Assembly (NCBI RefSeq): GCF_964340395.1
Contig: NC_135554.1
Span: 1,124,001-1,188,000, forward strand
DNA from: Glandiceps talaboti
Lineage: Eukaryota > Hemichordata > Enteropneusta > Spengelidae
Reading direction: 5' to 3'
DNA: 64,000 nt
How positions within the stretch are numbered: position 1 is the stretch's first letter; every line of letters starts with the position of its first letter. Positions 1 through 13,579 of this stretch are shown here, piece after piece. The notes below the pieces were generated by a model. The model saw only the letters and a list, made by a program, of their open reading frames with translations. It did no database searches and was not told where the DNA came from. A program made the position numbers and the translations under genes.

Positions 1-3000
1 ACAAACCTATCAGTACAAACATACCAGTACCAACATATCAGTACAAACCTACCAGTACAAATCTACCAGTACAAACCTACAAACCTGCCAATAGAAACCT
101 ACCAGTACAAACTAACAAACCTACAGTACAAACCTGTCAGTCCAAACCTACCACTACAAACCTACCAGTACAAACCTACAAACTTACCAGTACAAACCTA
201 CCAACCTATCAGTACAAACCTACCAATACAAACCTATCAGTACAAAAAAAACCTACAAACCTACAGTACAAACCTACCAGTACAGACCAACCAGCACAAA
301 CTTACAAACCAACCAGTACAAACCTACCACTACAAACCTATCAGTACAAACCTATCAGTACAAACCTACAAACCTACCAGTACAAACCTATCAGTACAAA
401 CCTATCAGTACAAACCTACCACTACAAACCTACCACTACAAACCTACCAGTACAAACCTGCAAACCTACCCCACTACAAATCTACCAACCCATCAGTACA
501 AACCTACCAGTATAAACCTACAAACCTACAGTACACACCTACCAGTACAAACCTACCAGTGCTAGTACAAACTAACAAACCTACCAGTACAAACCTACCA
601 GTGCTAGTACAAACTAACAAACCTACCAGTACAAACCTACCAGTACAAATCTACCAGTACAAACCTACAAACCTACCAGTACAAACCTACCAGTACAAAC
701 CTACAAACCTACCAGTACAAACTAACAAACCTATATCAATACAAGCCTACCAGTACAAACCTACCAGTGCAAACCTATCAGTACAAACCTACAAACATAC
801 CAGTACCAACATATCAGTACAAACCTACCAGTACAAATCTACCAGTACAAACCTACAAACCTACCAGTACAAACCTACAGTACAAACCTACCAGTACAAA
901 CCTACAAACCTACCAGTACAAACCTACAAACCTACCAGTACAAACCTACCAGTACAAATCTACCAGTACAAACCTACAAACCTGCCAATAGAAACCTACC
1001 AGTACAAACTAACAAACCTACAGTACAAACCTATCAGTACAAACCTACCAGTACAAACCTACCAGTACAAACCTACAAACTTACCAGTACAAACCTACCA
1101 GTACAAATCTACCAGTACAAACCTACAAACCTACCAGTACAAACCTACAGTACAAACCTACCAGTACAAACCTACAAACCTACCAGTACAAACCTACAAA
1201 CCTACCAGTACAAACCTACCAGTACAAATCTACCAGTACAAACCTACAAACCTGCCAATAGAAACCTACCAGTACAAACTAACAAACCTACAGTACAAAC
1301 CTATCAGTACAAACCTACCAGTACAAACCTACCAGTACAAACCTACAAACTTACCAGTACAAACCTATCAGTACAAACATACCAGTACCAACATATCAGT
1401 ACAAACCTACCAGTACAAATCTACCAGTACAAACCTACAAACCTACAGTACAAACCTATCAGTACAAACATACCAGTACCAACATATCAGTACAAACCTA
1501 CCAGTACAAATCTACCAGTACAAACCTACAAACCTACAGTACAAACCTATCAGTACAAACATACCAGTACCAACATATCAGTACAAACCTACCAGTACAA
1601 ATCTACCAGTACAAACCTACAAACCTGCCAATAGAAACCTACCAGTACAAACTAACAAACCTACAGTACAAACCTGTCAGTCCAAACCTACCACTACAAA
1701 CCTACCAGTACAAACCTACAAACTTACCAGTACAAACCTACCAACCTATCAGTACAAACCTACCAATACAAACCTATCAGTACAAAAAAAACCTACAAAC
1801 CTACAGTACAAACCTACCAGTACAGACCAACCAGCACAAACTTACAAACCAACCAGTACAAACCTACCACTACAAACCTATCAGTACAAACCTATCAGTA
1901 CAAACCTACAAACCTACCAGTACAAACCTATCAGTACAAACCTATCAGTACAAACCTACCACTACAAACCTACCACTACAAACCTACCAGTACAAACCTG
2001 CAAACCTACCCCACTACAAATCTACCAACCCATCAGTACAAACCTACCAGTATAAACCTACAAACCTACAGTACACACCTACCAGTACAAACCTACCAGT
2101 GCTAGTACAAACTAACAAACCTACCAGTACAAACCTACCAGTGCTAGTACAAACTAACAAACCTACCAGTACAAACCTACCAGTACAAATCTACCAGTAC
2201 AAACCTACAAACCTACCAGTACAAACCTACCAGTACAAACCTACAAACCTACCAGTACAAACTAACAAACCTATATCAATACAAGCCTACCAGTACAAAC
2301 CTACCAGTGCAAACCTATCAGTACAAACCTACAAACATACCAGTACCAACATATCAGTACAAACCTACCAGTACAAATCTACCAGTACAAACCTACAAAC
2401 CTACCAGTACAAACCTACAGTACAAACCTACCAGTACAAACCTACAAACCTACCAGTACAAACCTACAAACCTACCAGTACAAACCTACCAGTACAAATC
2501 TACCAGTACAAACCTACAAACCTGCCAATAGAAACCTACCAGTACAAACTAACAAACCTACAGTACAAACCTATCAGTACAAACCTACCAGTACAAACCT
2601 ACCAGTACAAACCTATCAGTACAAACATACCAGTACCAACATATCAGTACAAACCTACCAGTACAAATCTACCAGTACAAACCTACAAACCTACAGTACA
2701 AACCTATCAGTACAAACATACCAGTACCAACATATCAGTACAAACCTACCAGTACAAATCTACCAGTACAAACCTACAAACCTACAGTACAAACCTATCA
2801 GTACAAACATACCAGTACCAACATATCAGTACAAACCTACCAGTACAAATCTACCAGTACAAACCTACAAACCTGCCAATAGAAACCTACCAGTACAAAC
2901 TAACAAACCTACAGTACAAACCTGTCAGTCCAAACCTACCACTACAAACCTACCAGTACAAACCTACAAACTTACCAGTACAAACCTATCAGTACAAACC

Positions 3001-6000
3001 TACCGGTACAAACCTACCACTACAAACCTACCACTACAAACCTACCAGTACAAACCTGCAAACCTACCCCACTACAAATCTACCAAACCATCAGTACAAA
3101 CCTACCAGTATAAACCTACAAACCTACAGTACACACCTACCAGTACAAACCTACCAGTGCTAGTACAAACTAACAAACCTACCAGTACAAACCTACCAGT
3201 GCTAGTACAAACTAACAAACCTACCAGTACAAACCTACCAGTACAAATCTACCAGTACAAACCTACAAACCTACCAATAGAAACCTACCAGTACAAACCT
3301 ACCAACCTACAGTACAAACCTACCAGTACAAACCTACAAACCTACAGTACATACCTACCAGTACAAACCTACCAGTACAAACCTACCAGTACAAACCTAC
3401 AAACCTATCAGTACAAACCTACAAACCTACCAGTACAAACCTACCAGTACAAACCTACCAGTACAAACCTACAAACCTACCAGTACAAACCTACAAACCT
3501 ACAGTACAAACCTACCAGTACAAACCTACCAGTACAAACCTACAAACCTACCAGTACAAACCTACAAACCTATCAGTACAAACCTACAAACCTATCAGTA
3601 CAAACCTACAAACCTACCAGTACAAACCTACCAGTACAAACCTACAAACCTACCAGTACAAACCTACAATACAAACCTACCAGTACAAACCTACAAACCT
3701 ACCAGTACAAACCTACAAACCTACCAGTACAAACCTACAAACCTATCAGTACAAACCTACAAACCTATCAGTACAAACCTACAAACCTACCAGTACAAAC
3801 CTACAAACCTACCAGTACAAACCTACCAGTACAAACCTACAAACCTACCAGTACAAACCTACAAACCTACCAGTACAAACCTACAAACCTACCAGTACAA
3901 ACCTACAAACTTACCAGTACAAACCTACCAGTATAAACCTACCAGTACAAACCTACCAACCTATCAGTACAAACCAACCAGTACAAACCTACCAGTACAA
4001 ACCTACCAGTACAAACCTACAAACCTACCAGTACAAATCTACCAGTACAAACCTACCAGTACAAACCTACAAACCTACCAATAGAAACCTATCAGTACAA
4101 ACTAACAAACCTATATCAATACAGGCCTACCAGTACAAACCTAACAATACAAACCTACCAACCTACAGTACATACCTACCAGTACAAACCTACCAACCTA
4201 CCAGTACAAACCTACAAACCTACCAGTACAAACCTGCCAATACAAACTTACCAGTACAAACCTACCAACCTACCAGTACAAACCTACCAGTACAAACCTA
4301 CCAGTACAAACTAACAAACCTATATCAATACAAGCCTACCAGTACAAACCTACCAGTGCAAACCTATCAGTACAAACCTACAAACATACCAGTACCAACA
4401 TATCAGTACAAACCTACCAGTACAAACCTACAAACATACCAGTACCAACATATCAGTACAAACCTACCACTACAAACCTACAAACCTGCCAATAGAAACC
4501 TACCAGTACAAACTAACAAACCTACAGTACAAACCTATCAGTACAAACCTACCAGTACAAACCTATCAGTACAAACCTACCGGTACAAACCTACCACTAC
4601 AAACCTACCAGTACAAACCTGCAAACCTACCCCACTACAAATCTACCAACCCATCAGTACAAACCTACCAGTATAAACCTACAAACCTACAGTACACACC
4701 TACCAGTACAAACCTACCAGTGCTAGTACAAACTAACAAACCTACCAGTACAAACCTACCAGTGCTAGTACAAACTAACAAACCTACCAGTACAAACCTA
4801 CCAGTACAAACCTACAAACCTACCAATAGAAACCTACCAGTACAAACCTACCAACCTACAGTACAAACCTACCAGTACAAACCTACAAACCTACAGTACA
4901 TACCTACCAGTACAAACCTACCAGTACAAACCTACCAGTACAAACCTACAAACCTATCAGTACAAACCTACAAACCTACCAGTACAAACCTACCAGTACA
5001 AACCTACAAACCTACCAGTACAAACCTACCAGTACAAACCTACAAACCTACCAGTACAAACCTACAAACCTACAGTACAAACCTACCAGTACAAACCTAC
5101 AAACCTACCAGTACAAACCTACAAACCTATCAGTACAAACCTACAAACCTATCAGTACAAACCTACAAACCTACCAGTACAAACCTACCAGTACAAACCT
5201 ACAAACCTACCAGTACAAACCTACAATACAAACCTACCAGTACAAACCTACAAACCTACCAGTACAAACCTACAAACTTACCAGTACAAACCTACCAGTA
5301 TAAACCTACCAGTACAAACCTACCAACCTATCAGTACAAACCAACCAGTACAAACCTACCAGTACAAACCTACCAGTACAAACCTACAAACCTACCAGTA
5401 CAAATCTACCAGTACAAACCTACCAGTACAAACCTACAAACCTACCAATAGAAACCTATCAGTACAAACTAACAAACCTATATCAATACAGGCCTACCAG
5501 TACAAACCTAACAATACAAACCTACCAACCTACAGTACATACCTACCAGTACAAACCTACCAACCTACCAGTACAAACCTACAAACCTACCAGTACAAAC
5601 CTGCCAATACAAACTTACCAGTACAAACCTACCAACCTACCAGTACAAACCTACCAGTACAAACCTACCAGTACAAACCTACCAGTACAAACTAACAAAC
5701 CTATATCAATACAAGCCTACCAGTACAAACCTACCAGTGCAAACCTATCAGTACAAACCTACAAACATACCAGTACCAAAATATCAGTACAAACCTACCA
5801 GTACAAACCTACAAACATACCAGTACCAACATATCAGTACAAACCTACCACTACAAACCTACAAACCTGCCAATAGAAACCTACCAGTACAAACTAACAA
5901 ACCTACAGTACAAACCTATCAGTACAAACCTACCAGTACAAACCTATCAGTACAAACCTACCGGTACAAACCTACCACTACAAACCTACCAGTACAAACC

Positions 6001-7508
6001 TGCAAACCTACCCCACTACAAATCTACCAACCCATCAGTACAAACCTACCAGTATAAACCTACAAACCTACAGTACACACCTACCAGTACAAACCTACCA
6101 GTGCTAGTACAAACTAACAAACCTACCAGTACAAACCTACCAGTGCTAGTACAAACTAACAAACCTACCAGTACAAACCTACCAGTACAAATCTACCAGT
6201 ACAAACCTACAAACCTACCAATAGAAACCTACCAGTACAAACCTACCAACCTACAGTACAAACCTACCAGTACAAACCTACAAACCTACAGTACATACCT
6301 ACCAGTACAAACCTACCAGTACAAACCTACCAGTACAAACCTACAAACCTATCAGTACAAACCTACAAACCTACCAGTACAAACCTACCAGTACAAACCT
6401 ACAAACCTACCAGTACAAACCTACCAGTACAAACCTACAAACCTACCAGTACAAACCTACAAACCTACAGTACAAACCTACCAGTACAAACCTACAAACC
6501 TACCAGTACAAACCTACAAACCTATCAGTACAAACCTACAAACCTATCAGTACAAACCTACAAACCTACCAGTACAAACCTACCAGTACAAACCTACAAA
6601 CCTACCAGTACAAACCTACCAGTACAAACCTACAAACCTACCAGTACAAACCTACCAGTACAAACCTACAAACCTACCAGTACAAACCTACAAACCTATC
6701 AGTACAAACCTACAAACCTATCAGTACAAACCTACAAACCTACCAGTACAAACCTACAAACCTACCAGTACAAACCTACCAGTACAAACCTACAAACCTA
6801 CCAGTACAAACCTACAAACCTACCAGTACAAACCTACAAACCTACCAGTACAAACCTACAAACTTACCAGTACAAACCTACCAGTATAAACCTACCAGTA
6901 CAAACCTACCAACCTATCAGTAGAAACCTACCAGTACAAATGTATCAGTACAAACCAACCACTACAAACCTACAAACCAACCAGTACAAACCAACCAGTA
7001 CAGACCTACCAGTACAAACCTACCAGTACAAACCTACAAACCTACCACTGCAAATCTACCAACCCATCAGTACAAACCTACCAGTATAAACCTACCAGTA
7101 CAAAACTACCACTACAAACATATCAGTACAAACCTACCAGTACAAACCTACAAACCTACCAGTACAAACCTACCAGTGCAAACCTACCAGTACAAACCTA
7201 CCACTACAAACCTACCAGTACAAACCTGCAAACCTACCACTACAAATCTACCAACCCATCAGTACAAACCTACCAGTATAAACCTACAAACCTACAGTAC
7301 AAACCTACCAGTACAAACCTACCAGCGCTAGTACAAACTAACAAACCTACCAGTACAAACCTACCAGTGCAAACCTACCAGTACAAACCATCAAACCTAC
7401 CACTACAAACCTACCAGTACAAACCATCAAACCAACCAGTACAAACCTACCAGTACAAACCATCAAACCTACCAGTACAAACCTACCAGAAGAAACCTGC
7501 CAGTTCTA
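1..7508. repeat. AT/C-rich minisatellite of a 14-bp unit and an 8-bp spacer, with kilobase higher-order repeats
   Basis: The whole stretch is made from cctaccagtacaaa and cctacaaa in varying order, with variants (cctatcag, cctacagt, cctgccaatag). A doublet marker with gtgctagtacaaactaac recurs at about 558/601, 2098/2141, 3157/3200, 4719/4762 and 6100/6143, with a decayed copy near 7325, so blocks of roughly 1.06 to 1.56 kb are themselves repeated. Bases 1-558 match 1541-2098 in order (period 1540) and a 1381-bp period links about 4.36 kb to 5.74 kb. The array starts outside the window. Long open frames rich in Tyr-Lys-Pro-Thr are a by-product of a stop-poor unit. It lies in the intron after exon G. 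Confidence 0.97.
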
Positions 7509-7936
7509 AACAGTAGTCATTGTTGTATGGCATAATTAGAAATACCTGGTACTTTGGTAGAAGTTTATACCAGTCTCTGACTCTGCCATACTACTATCAT
7601 GACTGTGTTTGTGCATGACAAAGCACCCCTGTTTACTTGTGAGTGCATGTTGTGTTGAATATCATACTTATAGGTAGTGCTTTGTGAATAGCATACATGC
7701 ATACTGTCAGAATGTTACAATCATGGCAAACATTGCACAAGACACTCAAGGTGCAGATAAAGGTGATAACAATTCTGATGAGACAAGATTTGACCAAAAC
7801 ATACCCATTTATTTTTTCCTATAGAAAGAACGAAAAGAAAGAAAGATTGAAGTTTGTTAGCTAGTTTGAATATAAAAATATTGCAATTACAAATTATCCT
7901 TCTTTAAATATCTCCTCTCTATTAAACATACACGCT
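7509..7936. other. Intron sequence without recognisable feature
   Basis: About 430 bases of AT-rich intron between two tandem arrays. I see no coding potential, inverted repeat or known element here. Confidence 0.6.
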
Positions 7937-8406
7937 TTCATGACTGTGTGTCTGTGTACATACACTAGTACATGACTGTGTGTGCATATACATACACATG
8001 TACATGACTGTGTGTGTACAAGACTATATCTGCATACATTCACACGTACATGACTGTGTGTGTACAAGACTGTGTCTGCATACATACACATGTACATGAC
8101 TGTGTGTCTGTGTACATGACTGTGTCTGCATACATACACACGTACATGACTGTGTGTCTGTGTACATGTGTCTGCATACATACACACGTACATGACTGTG
8201 TGTCTGTGTACATGACTGTGTCTGCATACATACACACGTACATGACTGTGTGTCTGTGTACAATGTGTGCCTGTGTATACGACTGTCACATAACGGTACA
8301 TACATGCATACATGACTGTGTCTGTGTACATACACTAGTACAAGACTGTGTGTCTACTTACACACATACATGACTGTGTCTGTGTACATACACACATACA
8401 TGACAC

Positions 8407-8437
<31 letters not shown>

Positions 8438-8440
8438 TAC
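7937..8440. repeat. TG/CA-rich minisatellite
   Basis: Irregular repetition of catgactgtgtgtctgtgta and tctgcatacatacaca, in blocks of roughly 60 bases near 8090-8250, ending in a (CATACA)n run at 8400-8440. The alternating purine-pyrimidine pattern leaves every frame open, so the Cys/His/Thr-rich and Met-Tyr-rich frames on both strands are not genes. It may form Z-DNA; that is inference. Confidence 0.9.
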
Positions 8441-8680
8441 ATGCAATTATATTATATAGGTATACATCTATTATCATATACCCAATATCGCTCCAATGCA
8501 ATTCAATGGAGAGCATAATTATGTAACTAAACTGGGCAATAATTGTTTGTATCTATCAATAATACTAGTATTCTTTTGCGCGATAATTTGGCTTTGCTAA
8601 TTTGTGCACTCTTGTACATTTAAATTTTGCCAATAAAATAATTTCATTGCCAATGTATGTGATTACGTGATTCAATGATG

Positions 8681-8868
8681 TTTCCATGCATGCTACATGG
8701 GGTACTACCTCCATGCTACATGGGGTACTACCTCCATGCTACATGGGGTACTAACTCCATGCTACATGGGGTACCGTGCTACCCCCATGCTACATGGAGT
8801 ACTATCTCCATGCTACATGGGGTACTACCTCCATGCTACATGGGGTACGTACTACCTCCAATGGTAGT
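8681..8868. repeat. 23-bp minisatellite
   Basis: About seven to eight copies of a 23-bp unit containing ccatgctacatggggtac. One internal copy is interrupted (taccgtgctaccc near 8775). The unit contains a short inverted pair (ccatg/catgg). The 103-residue plus-strand frame across it is repeat-made. Confidence 0.9.
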
Positions 8869-9158
8869 ATGGCTTATGGACCCGGATCCTAAGACAGGCC
8901 GGTCCTTCTGTCGTACAACACTGGTCTGCAAAACCCACATCAGGGCCATAAAGGTTAATATCAGTCTGATGGTTGGCTATAACTGAAGTTTTGCAGAATA
9001 AGCTACTGCATAATTCCATTATTCACTGAAATTCATACAAAGTATATGACATATAGTGACTTCAACTTCACTCATTATTGGTTCTATCTTCTCTTTATTG
9101 TTTTGAATAAAACCCAATAAGCTGGCATAAATAAGCATAGATTTTGATATAAACTTAC

Positions 9159-9373
9159 CCTGTGGTTGTATCTTCATTCAGACTGGATGCAGCACTATTT
9201 GATGTTGGTAGTGATACTGCAGTAGTTGGAGATGATACATTCTCATTAACATTGCCTCCTTGTGTTACTTCAAGTACAATATTACCAGTGCCTTGTTTTA
9301 GGATACTCACAGCTTTGGTATGACTTGTGGTTTCTATGTTTTCACCATTAATACTGACAACTCTATCACCAAT
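9159..9373 (-). CDS. MPDZ: MPDZ/PATJ-like exon G: second half of PDZ12-like domain and linker
   Basis: A 215-bp exon with acceptor GATGATAG and donor GTAAGT on the minus strand. It encodes IGDRVVSINGENIETTSHTK then AVSILKQGTGNIVLEV, finishing the PDZ12-like domain; alphaB1 is His (SHTKAV), as expected for class I binding. About 35 residues of Ser/Thr/Asn-rich linker follow, ending in phase 2. The polypyrimidine tract before the acceptor is weak. The exon's 5' end and acceptor are partly duplicated in the adjoining intron (9412-9487). No stop codon is present, so at least one more exon, presumably carrying the last PDZ domain, lies left of the window. Confidence 0.93.
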
Positions 9374-9487
9374 CTATCATCAAAAACAGAAAACACACAC
9401 ATAAGTTTGACGACAACTCTATCACCAATCTATCATCAAAACAGAAAACACACACATAAGTTTCACCATTAACACTGACAACTCTAC
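9356..9487. repeat. Tandem duplication covering the exon G splice acceptor
   Basis: The stretch 9356-9408 (gacaactctatcaccaatc onward, exon end plus acceptor plus about 35 intron bases) is repeated at 9412-9463, 56 bases away. A further 26-base copy of exon sequence (ttcaccattaacactgaca...) follows at 9462-9487. The intron next to the exon therefore holds a second candidate acceptor and fragments of coding sequence. Confidence 0.85.
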
Positions 9488-9589
9488 CTTCAGAATCAAT
9501 AATAAAGTACTGAAAAATGTGCCCCAAAACAGACCAGATTTAAACTGAATGCCTCTCGTAAGGGAATCACTAATTATGCAAATAACTCA

Positions 9590-11246
9590 TTAAATTAAAA
9601 AAAACAATGGCAACAGGCTTTGTTTTTGGACAAGCGTGCTTTCTTAGGTTAATGTATGTAAGAGTGCATGATACTGCTTAATTACTGAATATCGTTCATT
9701 ATTCAAAATACTCATTAAAGGTAAAAGTTGTAGGAACAAACTTCATAGGACAGGTGCGTATTATTATGGTTGATATATGTATCATATTATACGAAATTTG
9801 AAGCTTGCATTTTTAAGATACAACCTAGTTACCTAAAATCATTAATTATGCAAATTTTTCATTAAAACTGTAAGCTATATCAAAAGTTTCATGGGACATA
9901 TCTGCTTTGTTATGGTTAACATATGTACTAAATTGTATTGAAATTGAAGTATGCAGTCTTAAGATTAGCCTAATTACCGAAAATCATTAATTTTGCAAAT
10001 TATTCATTAACACTGTAACGTACATCAACTAACATTATAGGACATACACAATTTGTTATGGTTAATGTATGTACTGAATTGTATTGAAATTGAAGTATGC
10101 AGTCGTAAGATATAGCCTAATTACCTAAAATCATTAATTATGCAAATTTTTCATTAAAACTGTAAGCTATATCAAAAATGTTATAGGACATATCCGCTTT
10201 GTTATGGTTAACATATGTACTAAATTGTATTGAAATTGAAGTATGCAGTTTTAAGATATAGCCTAATTACCGAAAATCATTAATTATGCAAATTATTCAT
10301 TAACATTGTAAGGTACATCAACTAACTTTATAGGACATATGCGATTGTTAAGGTTAATGTGTGTATTGAATTATATTGAAAGTGAAGTATGTATTCTTAA
10401 GATATAGCCTAAATACCGAAAATCATTAATTATGCAAATTATTCATTAACACTGTAAGGTACATCAACCAACTTGATAGGACATATGTGTTTTCTTATGG
10501 TTAATGTATGTTCTAAATTATGTTGAATTTGAAGTATGTATTCTTATGATATAGCCTAATTACCAAAAATAATTAATTATGCAAATTATTCATTAACGCT
10601 GTAAGGTACATCAACAAATTTTATAGGACAAATGTATGTTGTTATGTTTAACGAATATACTAAATTATATTGAAATAGGTCTATGTGAGTCAATTGTGGA
10701 GGTAGCAAGGCGTAGTTCTCTGAGATGGTGTGGACATGTGCTGAGGAAAGATGAGGGAGAAGGAGTGAAGAGGGCATGGAATCTGGAGGTGGATGGAAAA
10801 AGAGGGAGAGGGCGACCAAAGCTGACATGGAAGAGTATGGTGGAAGGACAATGTAAACAGATTGGATTGAACATCAATGACTATAGGAACAGGCAGAAAT
10901 GGAGGAATGTGATTGCCACATGGAAAGAAGGACAGTCGGTGACCCCCCGCCAGGGGGAAGAAATCGACTTTAATTAATGATGATGATGATGATGATGAAG
11001 TATGCAGTCTTAACATATTGCATAATTAGTTGATTTCATTAATATGCAAATTTCTCTAATTAAACATTAACAGATCTGGCTCAAAACCTAATCAGGTCTA
11101 GCCATTACTCTAAAGATTATATATTCCAAATTTCATTACAATTGAGCCAGTCGATTTTTAGAACATGATGACACAGACAGACAGACAGACAGACAGAGAG
11201 ACAGACATTCCCCTTTTAATACCCCCCGTACCCTTACGGGAGTTAA
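9590..11246 (+). repeat. Interspersed repeat with about 145-bp tandem monomers (family L), copy 1
   Basis: Monomers marked by cattaattatgcaaatt recur near 9838, 9970, 10128, 10275, 10420 and 10567. Each also has taggacatat, ttatggttaatgtatgta and gaagtatgcagtcttaaga. The right end carries a (CAGA)n run (11170-11200) and the short palindrome accccccgtacccttacggg (11220-11239). An RTE fragment interrupts the last monomer at 10677-10995. A reverse copy lies at 17330-18185. No protein is visible in the monomers, so this is probably a non-autonomous element. Confidence 0.85.
10677..10995 (+). mobile_element. 5'-truncated RTE-type non-LTR retrotransposon tail
   Basis: The frame from about 10680 to 10977 encodes RRSSLRWCGHVLRKDEGEG, then KRGRGRPKLTW and a short tail ending EEIDFN and a stop. 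LRWxGHVLR and KRxRGRPxxTW are the conserved C-terminal motifs of RTE/BovB-like LINE proteins. The stop is followed by a (ATG)n tail, a typical RTE 3' end. The insert splits a 145-bp monomer: host sequence reads attgaaat before it and tgaagtatgcag after it, which in other monomers are joined. No target duplication is obvious. The reverse transcriptase itself is missing. Confidence 0.88.
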
Positions 11247-11893
11247 AAATTACACATATCAACTTAGCATGAATAAATCTAAATAGTGAGGCAGATAACA
11301 GTGATTTTTGCCAGAATAGTTCACATTATGATACAAGCATGACATTTGGTACTGTCAGACAATAGTGTTTATTCATAATGCTTTTGATATTAAATAGTAT
11401 TTCACAACTTATTAATAGCTAAAACCACAAATTCTTTTCATAATGAAATTTTATGTAAAAATAAAACATTTTTGAACTGACTTTAAGGTTACAATGTTTT
11501 CTGTCACTCAGTCAGAATATAATGCTAGCCACTCGAAAATCCAATATGGTGGCCGTATTTCCAAGATGGCAGCCAATCTAAATCCTTGCAATTCTCCTTT
11601 CAGCTTTGATATTAGTCATAGATATTTCATCAAAGTGTCTAATCATGTGTGGTGATGTTTAAACAATAATGTATGCCCTCCCAGCCCATAATTGACGAAA
11701 GCAAACTTTGAACGACATAATGGGCGAGGCAACAGCCGAGCCCATTATGGAGTGCAAAGTTTGCTTGAGTCCATTATGGACTGGGAGGGCGTACATTATT
11801 GTTATTAAATGTACCTCTTTCAGAGATCCAAGTTTCAACTGAAAGTGGTTTATGTGGTTTATGTGCACTTGAACATTGGACTTTAAGGTTTTT

Positions 11894-12640
11894 TAGCACA
11901 ACTGAACTGATAAGGTTCAGTAGTGCTATAGGGATCGCCCGGCATCTGTCTGTCTGTCTGTGGATGCGTGTGTGTGTGTGTGTGTGTGTGTGTTTGCACA
12001 CAACCTAAAGTAAAAAAACTGCTGGGCCGATTGCCATGATATTTGGTGAGTGCATTACCTTGGGTGTCTAGTTGGAAATTGTTCAAATCAAAATGATCTT
12101 ATCATCAGCGGTGTGTGATTGGGTCAAAAAAGCTTAAACTCCAAAAGTGCTGGGCAGATTGGGCTGAAATTTGGGTGAAACATTCTTCAGGGTGTTTTTA
12201 CTAAGAATTGTGCATGAAATGATGGTCCCATCCATGATATGCAAATTAGGGCTAACAATGTGTCTTTTTGGTCAAAAATCTATAATTCCAAAACCACTGA
12301 GCAGATTGGGTTGAAATTTAATGGGAATGCATCTAGGGATGTATGAGTGAAGAAATATTAAGCATACAATGATTCCATGAGTGATATGCAAATTAGGTGT
12401 AAAAATGTTCATTTTTGGTGAAAAACTTCTATCTCAAAAATTACTTGGTCAATGAGTCTGAAACTGGGTGAGATGTTTCTCTAAATGTTATGATGCAGAT
12501 TTTCTTCAAAACATAACAATCTCATCAGTGATATGGAATTTTGGTCAAAAACTTATATCTTAATGAGTGTGAAACTTGGTGAGATGTTTCTAGAAGTGTT
12601 ATTCTATATCATTGCTTTTCCTCAAAAATCTTCAACTTTG
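11894..12640 (-). repeat. Family T repeat, reverse copy
   Basis: Begins ttagcacaactgaactgata and runs through a (CTGT)n/(GT)n stretch into sequence that is the reverse complement of 41.3-41.87 kb, including the agcagattgggttgaaattt and atatgcaaattaggg blocks. The far end fades near 12.64 kb, where an endonuclease pseudogene begins. It carries the same g(a/c)tccctatagca subterminal sequence as the full copies. Confidence 0.85.
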
Positions 12641-12825
12641 AAAGTAGTATGCATTTGGAAGCAAAAGCGTAGTTCCAGGGCACAGTTGGGGACATGAAGA
12701 GGCAATCAGATGATGATTGGATTGGTGTAAATTGGCCGATAGTGGATATATTGAGGGTAGGATAGTGTGGCAGTGAAACAGGGTTACATACCTAAGGGTT
12801 GGGAGACATCTGGTATATTACAGGA

Positions 12826-13579
12826 TCATGGTAGCTGTAATATGTTTGCATGACATGGGCATTTCCAATAGGTGAGTGTGCAGATTTGACATAGATGTGG
12901 TCTAATTAGGGTGCCTTTGAGTGTGGTAGCTGTTTTAACAACTTGGTTGAATTGAAAGCTGGACATGAATTTCTCAACTGGGTGAACTTGTTGTGCTAGG
13001 AGATTGTCATTGAAGTCTCCACAGATGACAGTGTGGTCAACATTGATTGTGTGCAAGGATGCAATGAGTTGGCTAAGATTGCTGAGGAACAAGCTGGTTT
13101 GGTATGTAGGTCGTCTGTATAAACAGACTTTTAGGAGAGACATCTCAGGAATTAAAATGCAACATGTTCTATGTTAGTAAGTACTTGTATTTGAATTCTT
13201 TGAGCCTGTATGTGGTTTTTGAGATAAACAGCAACTCCTCCATGTTGTTGTGATCTGACAGAGGTGAACTGAGTTGAGTGGTATGCATCATGTCTGTCTT
13301 GACGAAACATGTTGTATTCTGGTATTTGAATGTTTGTACTTGGATATTCAGGTTGTAGCCAGGTTTCAGCAAGACAAATAATGTATTGTGTTTGTTTGTG
13401 TGGAGAAGCATATCTTTGAAGTGGTTGAACAAGCCTTCTATGTTGTGATAGAAAATGGTGGTAATCGGAGATGCCATCGTAACTTTATTGAAAGGTACTA
13501 AGTCTGTTTTACTCATTTCGCGACATTGTACAATGCACATTGAAAGTCTATTGACACATACACAGAAGCATGCAAACAC
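12826..13579 (-). pseudogene. Broken APE-type endonuclease of a LINE or Helentron-like element
   Basis: Two minus-strand frames in different phases (13579-13169 and 13143-12826) together resemble an exonuclease-endonuclease-phosphatase domain. The first holds TTIFYHNIEGLFNHF and a DHNNMEELLFISK stretch. The second holds VCLYRRPTYQTSLFLSNLSQ, the catalytic VICGDFNDN motif and VKTATTLKGTLI; the following Asp-His usually found after GTLI is replaced by RP. The frame change lies between about 13145 and 13180, and neither reverse transcriptase nor helicase is visible nearby. Known: such domains occur in CR1/L2-like LINEs and as an extra domain in Helentron helicases. The NIEGLFNHF form leans towards the latter, but this is a guess. 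Confidence 0.65.

Noticed and set aside
559-6889. Long Tyr/Lys/Pro/Thr-rich open frames at the left end
   Set aside because: They follow the 14-bp minisatellite exactly, restart at each block and have no start context, splice sites or conserved domain.
7894-8373. Cys/His/Met-rich frames on both strands
   Set aside because: Produced by the TG/CA repeat, open in several frames at once.
10586-11016. Minus-strand Ser/Pro/His-rich frames
   Set aside because: Shadows of the RTE coding end on the plus strand.
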